Part shown: positions 26,301-35,900 of the stretch, one piece after another
Layout: each line of letters begins with the position of its first letter
How positions within the stretch are numbered: the first letter of the stretch is position 1
Notes under the pieces: generated by a model
The model's database searches: none
What the model saw: only the letters and a program-made list of their open reading frames with translations
What the model was told of the DNA's origin: nothing
Translations under genes and position numbers: made by a program
Source of the DNA: Salinilacustrithrix flava
GTDB taxonomy: Bacteria > Actinomycetota > Acidimicrobiia > Acidimicrobiales > Salinilacustritrichaceae
Direction: 5' to 3'
NCBI RefSeq assembly: GCF_041228405.1
Contig: NZ_CP133888.1
Coordinates: 4,030,001 to 4,094,000, forward strand
DNA: 64,000 bases

Positions 26301-29300
26301 CGTCGGCGACGGTCAGCAGGTTCCCGCGGCTGTCGTAGGTGAACGTCGTCGTCCGGCCGAGGGGGTCGGTCTCGCTCGTCAGCTCACCGGACGGCGAGAA
26401 GGTGCGAGTCGTCGTCGCTCCCGTCGCATCCGCCTCGGTCACCAGGTTCCCGGCGGCGTCGTAGGTCCGCTCGGTCGTCCGCCCCAGCGGATCGGTCTCG
26501 GTGAGGAGGCGACCCCGGTCGTCGAAGGTGCGGGTGGTCTCCCCACCTTCCGGATCGACCGTCCGGATCACGTTGCCCGCCGCGTCGTACTCGAGGACCG
26601 TGACGTCGCCATCGGGGCCGGTCACGACCTCGCTGCGAGTGCCCAGATCACGGCTCATCATCGTGCGGCGTCCTGCGGCGTCGGTGACGGCGGTGACCCG
26701 ACCAGAGTCGTCGTACTCGTAGCGCACGCCGGTCCGGCCGAGGGGATCGACGACCTCCACCAGCCGATGACCGGCTGCGTACCGGTAGGTGGTCGTGTTG
26801 CCCTCGGGGTCCGTGTGGGACGTCAGGTCACCTGCTGCGCTGTACCCGTAGCTCTGGGACACCCCTGCCGGATCGGTCACGGACGTGATCCGCCCGAGCG
26901 CATCCCGCGTGAAGGTCACCGACGGACCGGCGGAGTGCAGGATCCCGCCGTCGTCGACGGTGATGACGTTGGCGTTCCGGTCCTCGATGCGGGACACCTG
27001 CCCGGACGCGTCGACGGTGTAGATGGTGCCGTCACGTCGCGTGTACACGAACCCTTCGGGCTCGTAGGGCCGCAACGTGGAGTCGTCGACGAGCTCAGCG
27101 CCGTCGGCTCCTTGCAGCACCAGGAGGTTCCGGTTGCCCAGCGGCACCAACGTCCCGGTGGACCCAGGACGGGGCTGGTACGCCGCGGTCGTGAACTGCA
27201 ACGGGACGAACGTCGCCGACCCGGGTGAGGGAGCGAGATCGAACACATCGCGCGTCCCGTCGTCGAACGAGACGGTCACGCTGTGCTCGATGCTCGGAAC
27301 GAGCGTCGTCGAACCCCACCGACCCGAAGCGAGCTCCCAGCCGAGCCCCTGGTCGCGGCTCACCCGCAGGTCGAGTCCCGTCAGATCGAGCGTCCAGCCG
27401 GCGCCGAAGTCCCCGACCTGGCTGTTCCGGGAGTCGTAGGTGCGCACCACGGACAGCGGCAAGCCCGCGGTCGGCACCACGAGGTCCGTGAACGACAGCG
27501 AGAACGCGCCGGCCTGGGGGCCTTCCAGCACCTGCACCGGCACGTCCACGCGTGAGACGTTGCCGCCTGCATCCTCCACGTCGAGCCGCACCGTGACCAC
27601 ACCCGGAGGCACCGCGGCCGATGCCAGCGTCCCGAGCGGTCCGTCGACCACCTGGCCCGTCCCGGCGTTGATCTCGTGCAGGAGCGTGCCGTCGGCAGCC
27701 ACCACCGAGAGCCGCCAGCCGGTGAGGTTCGCGTCGGATGCCGTGCCCCGGATCTCGACCTCGCTCGACACCTCCGCACCGGGGGCAGGGCTGGTGATCT
27801 CGGCGATCGGCGGGAGCTCGTCGGCAGCGACGCCGTCGACCACGGTGAGCGCCTTGGTCGCCGTGAGCCCGGCGAAGGTCGCCGTCACCCCCGTCGTCCC
27901 GGCCGCCACCGCCGTGATGGTGCGTCCTGCAACCGTGGCGACCGCGCCGTCGACGACGTCGAAGGTGGCCAGCTCGGTGATGTCGACGACCCGCCCATCG
28001 GGCAGCAGCGCCTGGGCGGTGTAGGACCGGCTGCGACCCACGACCAGCGACGCATCGGACCCGGTGATGCCGACTGCGACGGCATCGAGCATCCCGTCGA
28101 TCCCGTCGCAGTTCTGGTCGATGCCGTCGCCGGCCGGATCGCTGGCGCCGGGGTTGACGGTGGGGTCCGCGTCGTCACAATCCCCTTCAGCCGGGCTGAA
28201 CGCGTCGCCGTCGGCGTCGGCATGCGCCGGAGACGGCCCGGCGGACACGGTGTGATCGACACGGCTCCCGGGGGGCACGGCCGCGCCCGCAGGCGGATGC
28301 TGGTCGAGCACGGTGCCTGCCGGAGCCTCGTCTCCCGTCTGACGCACCGCCCCCACCCGGAGCCCGGCCGCATCGAGCATTCCCGCCACGTCACCGCTGT
28401 CCTCGCCGACCAAGGTGGGAACCTCGACCGGCTCCACCACCGCCAGGGCGAACACCCCCACCACCGAGTGACCCGCGCCGTCATCAACGGTCACCTCGAC
28501 CACGTGAGCACCGGCCGACGTGGGAGTCCACGTGACGACGCCGCTGACCGGGTCGATGGCCAGGCTCGTGGGTGTCCCCGGGCCAACCGCCGTTGCGCCG
28601 CCGGTGTAGGTGAGCTCGTCACCGTCGGCGTCGTAGGCGCAGATCCGTGCCTGGTACGGCACCCCGACGGTGGCGGGTCCCCTCGGGCCGCAGGTGATGA
28701 CCGGCGCGTTCGACGGTGGCAGGAGCTCCAGGTACGCGGTCGCTTCGTCACTGCCGACCCCGTCCGACGCCCGGTACGTGAAGCGGTCCAGCTGCTCGAC
28801 CTCGTCGGGCATGAACGTGTTCTGGCGGAACGCGTTCAGGCCTGGCACCAACCAGTGGGGCTGGGGAGTGCGGGGGATCGCGCCATCCACCTCGACGTTG
28901 GTGACGTGGTAGGCGTGCTGGTTCCAGATCGGCCGGGCCCGCACCCATCCACCGGCCGGGCTCCCGAAGGCGTACATGCCGAGCGGTTGCACCTCACCAT
29001 CGGGCAGCGTGCGGTTGGCGTCCGAACCGACAACGATCTCCGCCTCGCCGTCACCGTCGATGTCGGCCACCACCGGGTACTCCATCGCCGTCCAAGAACC
29101 CAGCGGGGTCTCCGACAGCACCGTCCCGTCTGCGCCGTCGAAGACCCACAGGTTCCGCTCGTCCCGGTACACGACCTCCGGGGAGCCGTCGGCCAGGAAG
29201 TCGAAGACCGTCGATCCGGTGAAGTTCGAGCTGTTGTCCTGTGTCTCGGCCTCCCACAGCAGGGTGAGGTCGGCTTCGAACACCCGGTAGCGCGACTTGC

Positions 29301-32300
29301 CGGCGATGCCGATCTCCGGATCGCCGTCGCCGTCGAAGTCGGCGATCGTCGGCGGGCCGCCCCGTGTGACGCCGCTCTCGCCCGCCGGGGCCAGCGCGAC
29401 CGGCCCGCGGGCGACGGTCAGGTCGTGCTCGAGCACCCGCACCTGGCCGTCCCGGACCAGGACGATCTCGGCGAACGGGTCGTCGTCGAGGTCGCCGACG
29501 GCGGTGAACCCGCCGGCGAGGTCGTCGTTGCGGTACTCGACCGTGCCGTCGGAGCCGTAGACGACGCGGCCGTGCACGATCTCCGGGGAGCCGTCGAGAT
29601 CGATGTCGGCCACGATCGGTGCGCAGTACACGACGTAGTTGTTCAAGCCGGCGTGGGAGCAGACGTCCGAGCCCTCCGACGGTGCCCGCCAGAGCTGGGC
29701 CAGCAGGCCGTCGCGGAACTCGAAGGCACCCACCCGGCCCTCGACCGTTGCGACGACCTCCGGGAACCCGTCGCCGTGCAGGTCGGCGACCGCCAGGTTG
29801 CCGATGCGGCTGAACCCGGTTCCGGTCCGCAACGTGGTCTCGATCTCGCCCTCGTGGTCCAGCACGACGAGGTCCTGCCGGGCGGTGCCGCCGACGACGA
29901 CGACCTCCATCGTGCCGTCGCCGTCGAGGTCGGCGAGCGTGGGCGAGGAGGTGGTCCAGTACTCGACGGGCGTGGTCCACCGGACCGATCCGTCCCGTCC
30001 GTCCAGCGCCACGACACGTGCCGGCTCCTGGGGCTGGAAGGTGACAGGCCGGGCGAGGAAGACGACCTCAGGCCAGCCGTCGCCGTCCAGGTCACCCACC
30101 GACGGGCTGTTCAACGACGCACCTTCAGCGCCGGTGACCGGTTCGGACGGGTCGTCGTCGGTCCAGGCCCACTCCAGCGCGGGGTGCAGCCCCGTGACCG
30201 GCCCGTCGCCGGTGACGATCAGCTCACCCAGACCGCGGTAGACGTTGACCTGGTCCTCGAGACCCACGAACCGCACCGCGGTGACACCGTCGACCGGCTC
30301 GCCCGCCGACGCGACAACGTCGACCTCGGCGTCGTGGGTCGGCCCGGGGAGGTCCACGGACCCGCTGCTCCACAGCTGCGAGCCGTCCTCGGCGAGCAGC
30401 TGGAACTCCCCGCGGACGAAGTCGTACGGGACGTTGTCCGTCTGGCGACTGCCCCGGTAGGCGATGGACCGCACCGTCACCGGCTCCGGGAAGGTGACCT
30501 GCAACCACGGATCCTCGTCGCCATCGCCTGGGCGGTCGCTCGGGCTCGTGAGCCACGATGTGCCGTCATAGCCGTCGATGGCCCGCTCGGGACCGAAGTT
30601 CGGCCCGTTCTGGCTGCTGGCCGTCGCCTCGGCCCCCGACAACCGGGTCAGGTCGATGCCGGGCCGGGAGGCACTGAGCGGCCCGAGGGGTCGGTACTCG
30701 AAGGACCCGTCCGGCGCGAGTGTGACCTCGCCGTTGGTCGGCGCCGCCACCAGCTCCGCCGTCAGCGCGTCGCCGTCCGGATCGGTGTCGTTGGCGAGCA
30801 CCCCGCCCTCGGGCCCGGCCGCCAGGGGGGAGCCGACGGTTCCGGTGATGCGGTCGTCGACCGCGGTCGGCGCGCGGTTGGGCAGGCGGACCTCGAGGGT
30901 CCAGGACTGGGTGTCGATGCCACCCCGGCCGTCTTCGACCCGGACCACGAAGTCGTGGGCGCCGGTGTCGTCGAACAGGATGATGGAGCCGTTGTTCTCG
31001 TAGCGCGGCGTCCAGGTCACACGTCCGGTGTCGGCGTCGATGCCGGCGTTGGAGGGGCCGGCCTGCAGCACCCAGGTCAGGTCGTCTCCGGAATCGGGGT
31101 CAGTGGCCACGGCGTCGTAGACGTAGGCGTTCCCGTCGATCAGCTTCATGGTGGCCGGGGTGGAGGTGATCTCGGGCGGGCCGTTGACCCCGCCGATCGC
31201 GAGCTCGATGTCCACCGGCGTGCCCGGCAGCACCTGCTGACCTGCCTCGGGAAGCTGGTTGTCGACCTGGTCCACGCCGACCGTGTCGGACTCGGTGGTC
31301 CCCTCACGACCCACGTCGAGACCAGCACCCTCGATCTCGCTTCGGGCCTGCACCGCGCTGAACCCGACCACGTCGGGCACCTCGACCAGCGACGGCCCCG
31401 ACGACAGCACGTAGGTCACCGCCGAGCCGAGCTCGACGGAGCTGCCCGGCGCTGGGTCCTGGCGCAGCACCCGACCGGCGGGCACCGTCGGGTGCGGCTC
31501 CGTCGAGGTCAGGACCGGCACCAGCCCGGCGTCGTCGACCGCCGTGATCGCCGACACCTGCCGGAACCCCACGATGTCGGGCACGACACCTGGCTCGGAC
31601 GGCTGCGTGGTCGTGGTCGATGACGTGGTCGTGGTCGATGACGTGGTCGTGGTCGATGACGTGGTCGTGGTCGTGGTCGACGACGTACTCGACGTCGACG
31701 AGGTGCTCGACGTCGTCGACGTGGTCGTGGTCGACGTCGGGGGCGAGGTGGGTCCCGGCGTGGTCGGCTGCTCCTTGGCGCACGTGAGCAGCTCCCCCAC
31801 CGCGGCGTGCACGTCGGCCGACACCGCGGCGGCGGCACCGAGCACGACCGCCCGCCGCACGGTGGGACACACATCTCGCAGGTACTGCGCCACCTCCGGA
31901 GCGGAGCTGGCGAGCCGCGCGCCCGGGGTCCGGGCGACGCGCGGCGCGAGCTCCGAGGGCACGAGCACGATCGGCGACTCCAGCGCCTCGGTCAGCGCAC
32001 CAGCCACCAGCCCGTCGGGGAACGCCTCCCCCGTCGCGACGAGCAACGTCACCGGCTCGCGCACGCCAGCCGACACCGCATCGGCGACCACGACCGATGT
32101 GGCGAACCGATCCCGTCCCGACAGCCGCACCGTCGACGCGACCAGACCGGACATGTCCACCTCGACCTGCTCGGACACGGCCGCTGGCCCTCCGACCACG
32201 GTGACGGCCAAGCCATCGCGTCCGCGGAGCACCTCGCTCGTCGCTGCCGGCAGGACCGCTTGCTCGGTCAGCACCGTGGGGATGTCGGACCCCGTGATGC

Positions 32301-32901
32301 CGAAGGTTCCCGCGGTCAGCGCGTCGGCGAAGCCGTCGCTCGCCCCGTCTCCCCGACCGCGAGCCAGGACGGCGCGGCCGTCCTCGAACCCGACCGCCCC
32401 GGCGATCATGCGGGCCGTCTCGTACCGATCGACACCACCCAACCGACCCACGGTCAGCCCCAGATCCTCCAGGCGAACGCCGATCGATGGCGCCACCGCG
32501 GCGGCACCGCCGACCACCGTGACCCGCTTCGTGCCCAGGCGCTCGAGCTCGTCCACCACCGCGTCCGGCAACACCTCCTCCGGCGTCAACAGGATCGGTC
32601 CGCCCACCGAACGAGCCAACGGCCCCGCCGCCAGCGCGTCCGGGAAGTCCCCAGCCCTGGCGAGCACCACGTCGTCCGCGGAATCGAAGAAGGCCTCCGA
32701 CACGGCCACCGCCGTCTCGACCCTGCTCACCCCACCGATCCGCTCCACCGGCGCTGACACCTGGTCGGCGTCCTGGGCTGCGACCGGCGCCACCGGCGCC
32801 ACCGCCAACAGCGGCGCCAGCAGGGCCACCACCAGAGCGGCGATCACCCCAGGGCCTCCCCGCGTCGTCCCAGCAGCCAACCGTGCCCCGCCAACCGCCA
32901 T
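23353..32901 (-). CDS. giant secreted RHS/YD-repeat protein with CWB2, PASTA and FG-GAP regions
   Basis: The protein has 3182 residues. Order: signal peptide (1-43, VAPVAAQ before the mature end); three CWB2 cell-wall-binding repeats (about 48-370); Thr/Ser linker (388-435); two PASTA repeats (438-575); Ig and cadherin-like segments (576-745); a discoidin-like region (754-898); FG-GAP/VCBS repeats with DxDGDG loops (930-1290); an Ig-like domain and a third PASTA (1400-1555); a MopE-type motif, DCDDADPTVNPG ... DQNCDGIDG (1558-1607); Big/Ig-like stretches; an RHS barrel of dozens of YD repeats (about 1800-3008) closing with LYHLRARQYRPETGRFTGVD; and a hydrophobic tip (3013-3182). It is probably anchored to the wall, with a role in contact-dependent antagonism or adhesion. 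The start has a GGGGAG ribosome-binding site. Confidence 0.92.
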   Translation of the reverse strand: MAVGGARLAAGTTRGGPGVIAALVVALLAPLLAVAPVAPVAAQDADQVSAPVERIGGVSRVETAVAVSEAFFDSADDVVLARAGDFPDALAAGPLARSVGGPILLTPEEVLPDAVVDELERLGTKRVTVVGGAAAVAPSIGVRLEDLGLTVGRLGGVDRYETARMIAGAVGFEDGRAVLARGRGDGASDGFADALTAGTFGITGSDIPTVLTEQAVLPAATSEVLRGRDGLAVTVVGGPAAVSEQVEVDMSGLVASTVRLSGRDRFATSVVVADAVSAGVREPVTLLVATGEAFPDGLVAGALTEALESPIVLVPSELAPRVARTPGARLASSAPEVAQYLRDVCPTVRRAVVLGAAAAVSADVHAAVGELLTCAKEQPTTPGPTSPPTSTTTTSTTSSTSSTSSTSSTTTTTTSSTTTTSSTTTTSSTTTTQPSEPGVVPDIVGFRQVSAITAVDDAGLVPVLTSTEPHPTVPAGRVLRQDPAPGSSVELGSAVTYVLSSGPSLVEVPDVVGFSAVQARSEIEGAGLDVGREGTTESDTVGVDQVDNQLPEAGQQVLPGTPVDIELAIGGVNGPPEITSTPATMKLIDGNAYVYDAVATDPDSGDDLTWVLQAGPSNAGIDADTGRVTWTPRYENNGSIILFDDTGAHDFVVRVEDGRGGIDTQSWTLEVRLPNRAPTAVDDRITGTVGSPLAAGPEGGVLANDTDPDGDALTAELVAAPTNGEVTLAPDGSFEYRPLGPLSASRPGIDLTRLSGAEATASSQNGPNFGPERAIDGYDGTSWLTSPSDRPGDGDEDPWLQVTFPEPVTVRSIAYRGSRQTDNVPYDFVRGEFQLLAEDGSQLWSSGSVDLPGPTHDAEVDVVASAGEPVDGVTAVRFVGLEDQVNVYRGLGELIVTGDGPVTGLHPALEWAWTDDDPSEPVTGAEGASLNSPSVGDLDGDGWPEVVFLARPVTFQPQEPARVVALDGRDGSVRWTTPVEYWTTSSPTLADLDGDGTMEVVVVGGTARQDLVVLDHEGEIETTLRTGTGFSRIGNLAVADLHGDGFPEVVATVEGRVGAFEFRDGLLAQLWRAPSEGSDVCSHAGLNNYVVYCAPIVADIDLDGSPEIVHGRVVYGSDGTVEYRNDDLAGGFTAVGDLDDDPFAEIVLVRDGQVRVLEHDLTVARGPVALAPAGESGVTRGGPPTIADFDGDGDPEIGIAGKSRYRVFEADLTLLWEAETQDNSSNFTGSTVFDFLADGSPEVVYRDERNLWVFDGADGTVLSETPLGSWTAMEYPVVADIDGDGEAEIVVGSDANRTLPDGEVQPLGMYAFGSPAGGWVRARPIWNQHAYHVTNVEVDGAIPRTPQPHWLVPGLNAFRQNTFMPDEVEQLDRFTYRASDGVGSDEATAYLELLPPSNAPVITCGPRGPATVGVPYQARICAYDADGDELTYTGGATAVGPGTPTSLAIDPVSGVVTWTPTSAGAHVVEVTVDDGAGHSVVGVFALAVVEPVEVPTLVGEDSGDVAGMLDAAGLRVGAVRQTGDEAPAGTVLDQHPPAGAAVPPGSRVDHTVSAGPSPAHADADGDAFSPAEGDCDDADPTVNPGASDPAGDGIDQNCDGIDGMLDAVAVGITGSDASLVVGRSRSYTAQALLPDGRVVDITELATFDVVDGAVATVAGRTITAVAAGTTGVTATFAGLTATKALTVVDGVAADELPPIAEITSPAPGAEVSSEVEIRGTASDANLTGWRLSVVAADGTLLHEINAGTGQVVDGPLGTLASAAVPPGVVTVRLDVEDAGGNVSRVDVPVQVLEGPQAGAFSLSFTDLVVPTAGLPLSVVRTYDSRNSQVGDFGAGWTLDLTGLDLRVSRDQGLGWELASGRWGSTTLVPSIEHSVTVSFDDGTRDVFDLAPSPGSATFVPLQFTTAAYQPRPGSTGTLVPLGNRNLLVLQGADGAELVDDSTLRPYEPEGFVYTRRDGTIYTVDASGQVSRIEDRNANVITVDDGGILHSAGPSVTFTRDALGRITSVTDPAGVSQSYGYSAAGDLTSHTDPEGNTTTYRYAAGHRLVEVVDPLGRTGVRYEYDDSGRVTAVTDAAGRRTMMSRDLGTRSEVVTGPDGDVTVLEYDAAGNVIRTVDPEGGETTRTFDDRGRLLTETDPLGRTTERTYDAAGNLVTEADATGATTTRTFSPSGELTSETDPLGRTTTFTYDSRGNLLTVADDAGVVVERLSYDDRGNVRTMTDASGATTTYSYDARGALVGAVDPLGRTTSVGRDDLGQPVTVTGPDGSTTEVSYDRRGLPTAVTDGADATSTLEYDPLGALTGVQDPTGRRAEVVLDAVGLEQAVTVPGFGTTTFTYTSDGERATATDPEGGVTSFAYDGMGRPVSQTRPDGTTVSTEYDPAGQVVKEVDARGGQTTYTYDLAGRVTTATDPLGAVRRFAYDAAGQLVSEEDPVGGVTAHAYDASGRRISTTHPDATTETFGYDATGNLVVHVDAAGNETRFGYDDAGSLIEVVEPGGATTRASYDLAGNLSSVTDANGHTTRHRYDRAGRLVETFFPSGLREQISYDAAGVPTAFTDRAGQTTTVVTDGAGRVIQQTFPDGRGIGRSYDATGALVETRDERGTTTYARDALDRLTAIQHPDGSRMSFSYDDAGNRTSMTAQAAGGTAEATSYGYDAANRLVTVIDPQGGLSELSYDLAGRPTRTAHPNGTETVRTFDPMHRPATIEHRSGASVLERFVYDRSAVGDVTAISAADGSTSEFEYDSRRRVVQETHEAGDGTVLRSRSYTYDPVGNRLTATDSTGSVEQYTYDAENRLLTAGGVAFAYDANGDQVSRSDGSTIETYGYDTRGLMTVAVHAGGVTRYTYDANGERVARAGAGGSVGFLVDPLSPTGTSEVAVEHDASGATVATATFGLDPLNEHRSGVSSYLHADEIGSIRAVTDDLGQVTATETFAAFGERVAAAGQNPTPYAFAGQRLDDETGLYHLRARQYRPETGRFTGVDRLPGVLADPLSRHPYLYSRANPLSFEDPTGLAPSLVQVAVASGIVTGLVKAFQAPAGRAWEAFWRGFIVGALVGAAAHVIVGSVGVGIAGTVKNFFFLGGFSSKTAVVTFVPVLALMLAGKSLFGVASSYGDFRGNPDNRGKPFNVCAAFVASYVGELASLGLSEAIAKGVREAAQPFAERVFEFLLGVGGDALENRVSC
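31607..31684. repeat. 18-bp tandem repeat encoding the Thr/Ser linker
   Basis: gtggtcgtggtcgatgac occurs three times perfectly in tandem (31607-31660), followed by a degenerate unit (31661-31684). It encodes TTTTSS-type hexapeptides between the CWB2 and PASTA regions of the giant protein. Such tracts can vary in copy number by slippage. Confidence 0.85.
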
Positions 32902-32953
32902 CAGTCACTCCCCGCCCGGGCTCTACGTCGGAGGCGACCGTACGACGGGTCGC

Positions 32954-32971
32954 TAACAGCCCGATAACAGC
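32954..32971. promoter_or_regulatory. SARP-type direct repeats between the RHS and regulator genes
   Basis: taacagc (32954-32960), a four-base spacer, and taacagc again (32965-32971) give identical heptamers at an 11-bp period. Known SARP regulators bind direct heptamers with 4-bp spacers just upstream of a -10 box. The pair lies in the 97-bp region between the divergent RHS gene (start 32901) and the SARP-type regulator (start 32999). A minus-strand TACGGT (32937-32942) lies 11 bp beyond it toward the RHS gene. Confidence 0.6.
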
Positions 32972-32986
32972 GCTCCTGCGGCGGGT

Positions 32987-32992
32987 TAGGGT
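32987..32992 (+). promoter_or_regulatory. -10 hexamer for the leaderless SARP-type regulator
   Basis: TAGGGT ends 6 bp before the GTG at 32999, and there is no ribosome-binding site. ATAACA at 32964-32969 is 17 bp upstream and could act as the -35; it overlaps the second heptamer, so a protein bound there would affect this promoter. Confidence 0.5.
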
Positions 32993-32998
32993 CTGCCC

Positions 32999-35900
32999 GT
33001 GCCCACCCGGTTGGCCCTCCGGACCTTCGGCGCACTCGTCGTGACCGACCGGCAAGGCCAGACGATCCCGGTCAGCGCGGCGCAGAGCCGCCTCCTGGCT
33101 GCGCTCGCGCTCGCCTTCCCCGACGCCGTCACCGAAGACCGGCTCGTCGACGTGCTCTGGCCTGCGGGCGAGCCACCCCGGACCGCCCGCCAATCGCTGC
33201 ACAACCACATCTCCCGCCTCCGGCAGCGCACCGATCGGGACGCGATCGTCCGGGGAGCATCGGGCTACTGCCTGCACCCCGAGTCCGATGTCGACCTCCG
33301 CCGCTTCGAGGCCTGGGTGTCGGCGGTGCGGGCATCGACGTCCGACGACGACGTGCGCGACCTCGCCACCGTCGAGGACCTCCTGTCGATGGCCCGCGAA
33401 CCACCCGTGCCGGAACTCGGTGACGACGAGGTCGCGGCTGCGTGCCGACGGGCCGTCGACCAGTCGGTCACCGAGCTGCAGGACCGGCGGGCCGAGCTCT
33501 TGATCAGCGTCGGCCAGATCGACCGTGCGCTGGTTGAGCTGAAGGAGCTGACGACGGCAGACCCAGGGAGGGAGCGTCGTTGGGAGCTGCTGCTGGTTGC
33601 CCTGCAGCGCGCCGGACGTGTCGCCGAGGCCCTGCAGACGTTCCACCGAGCACGCCGGAAGCTGATCGACACGTTCGGGATCGAGCCCGGGCCGCAGCTG
33701 CGGTCGCTGCACCATCGCTTGCTCGAAGCGACCGAGCCGGCGCGGGACAGCCCGTCACCCGGGCCGACCTTCGGGCGGGAGCGAGACCTCGAGCAGGTGG
33801 GGCACCTGCTCGAGCAGGGGAAGGTCGTCCAGGTCACAGGGCCGGCGGGCATCGGCAAGACCACGTTCCTCGCCGCAGCTGCTCGGAGCTGGCAGGCCGG
33901 GCCGGTGTTCCGCGTGGCGTGCGCGGAGAACCCCTGGGCGGCGCTGACGCCGGTCGAGGATCTGCTCCGACGTCTTGCTGCGGCCTCACCGGAGCGCGAC
34001 GTTCCGCGACGGCTCGCAGACCTGCACGACCCGGTGGACCGGGAGGCACTCGGCCGCCTGCGGGAGCCGGAAGGCGTGACCGTACGAGCCACCAGGGCGA
34101 TCACGCAGGCACTGGCCGCGCTCGACCACCCCCTGCTGCTCGTCGACGACATCGACCGCGCCGGGCCGAGCACCCAGGACGTCCTCCTGACGGTCGCTGC
34201 CGACCCCGCGGTGGCCTGCCTGCTGACCGGGCGCTTCGAGCACGCCCCCGCGATGGACCTCCCCGATCACGAGGCGTTCCCGCTCTCAGGACTGGAACCC
34301 GACGCACTGACTGCGTTGGCGGCGCACGCGGGCCACGCCCGAGCGGAAGCGGGGGCGGTGGGACGGTGGCTGCACGAGCACACGAGCGGCCACCCCCTCT
34401 ACGCGCTCGAGCTCTTGGCGTCGCTCGGGGAGGAGCGGCCGTGGGTGCCCGGGGAGCGCGACGACGGGCTGTCGTTGAGTCCCTCGCTCCTGGCGCTGGT
34501 CCATGCACGACTCGGTGGGGTCCCTCCTGGCTGTCGCCCCCTGCTCGATGCAGCTGCGGTCGGTGGAGATCCGGTGGAGGTCTCCCTGCTGCGTGGCGTC
34601 GCCGACATCGGGCAGCTCGACGGGCTCATCGCGAGCGGCGTCCTCGTCCGCGAGCAGGGCCGCCTCCGCTTCGCCCACTCCCTGCTGGCGAAGGTCGCCT
34701 ACGACCTGGTGCCGAGCGGGCGGCGGAAGGAGCTGCACCACGCGGTCGGGCTGCGCTGCTATGACCCGGCAGTCCGGGCCCAGCACCTCGCCCGGACGGC
34801 CGAGCTCGATCCGGATGCCGCAGTGGCCGCGCTGGTCGCCGCCGGGCGCGCCTCCCTCGTCGCCGAGGCCTACGCGGATGCCTCCGCCTGGTTCACGCAG
34901 GCGGCAGACATCGCGGAGACCCACGGCTGGGGGCGTGCCGCGGTGCTGGACCTGCAGCTGGAGGCGCGCGACTGCGATCGGCTGGACGGGCGGCCCGGGC
35001 ACGCGGAGCCGCTGCTCGACATCGCCGAGGAGGCGCTGCGGCTCGGGCACGCCGACCTGCGCCGGCGAGCGACGGTGAGCGCGGTGCAGCTGGGCGAGGC
35101 CGTGGACGCCGGCCCATTGCAGGAGCGGGCCGCCGCCGTCGCGGACGCGGCCATCGCCGTCGAGACCGATGCGAAGTGGCGCGGCCGCATCTTGGCGACG
35201 GCCAGCATCCTGCACTCGATCTCCGGGGAGCCGGACCGATGCCGGGACATGTTCCTCGAGGCCATGGCCGGGCTCGATCCGGGCGATGACCACGCGGCCT
35301 GCGAGGTGCTGCCCTACGCCTACATGGCGCTCGGCCACCCCGACGACCTCCCGGCCCGGGAGGCCGCGGCCACCGATCTTCACCGCGCGGCGCGCCGCAC
35401 GGGAGATCGAGCCGCCGAGTGGGAGGCGAACCACCTGCGTTGCTCCGTGGCCATGTTCCGCGGCGACGGAGCAGCGCTCCGCACGGCGTTCGACGAGTGC
35501 GAGCGGCTCCTGGCCGACGCCGGCGCCGCGGGTCGCCGGTGGTCGAACCGGTACCTCGCCGCGGCCATCGCGGCGATCGACGAACGCTACGACGACGCAG
35601 AGGCCCTGACCGAGGACGTACTCGCCACCGGGAGCGGGGTCGCCCCGGCCCGAGCGATGTCGACCGCGTCCGGGCACCTCCTCGGCATCCGGTGGCAGCA
35701 GGGCCGGCTCGGGGAGCTCGCCGATCCGCTCGAGTTCCTCATCGGCGAGCAGCCGGAGATCCCGGCGTGGAAGGCCGCTGGGAGCCTCGTGCTGGCCGAG
35801 CGCGACCCGGCACGCGCTGCACAGCTCTTCGACGACGTCGTGGTCGACGGCGGGGTCACCCTGCCCCGGGACTTCACGTGGCTCGCCGGCGTGCTCTGCC

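Noticed and set aside
22360..27228. An open frame of more than 1600 codons on the plus strand, antisense to the RHS gene
   Set aside because: Its Arg/Gly/Val-rich product has no recognisable domain and mirrors the third-base bias of the opposite strand; it is a shadow of the RHS gene and proS.
23800..27500. Regularly spaced similar sequences that might suggest a CRISPR array
   Set aside because: They are in-frame YD repeats of the RHS barrel, with varying sequence and no identical direct repeats and spacers.
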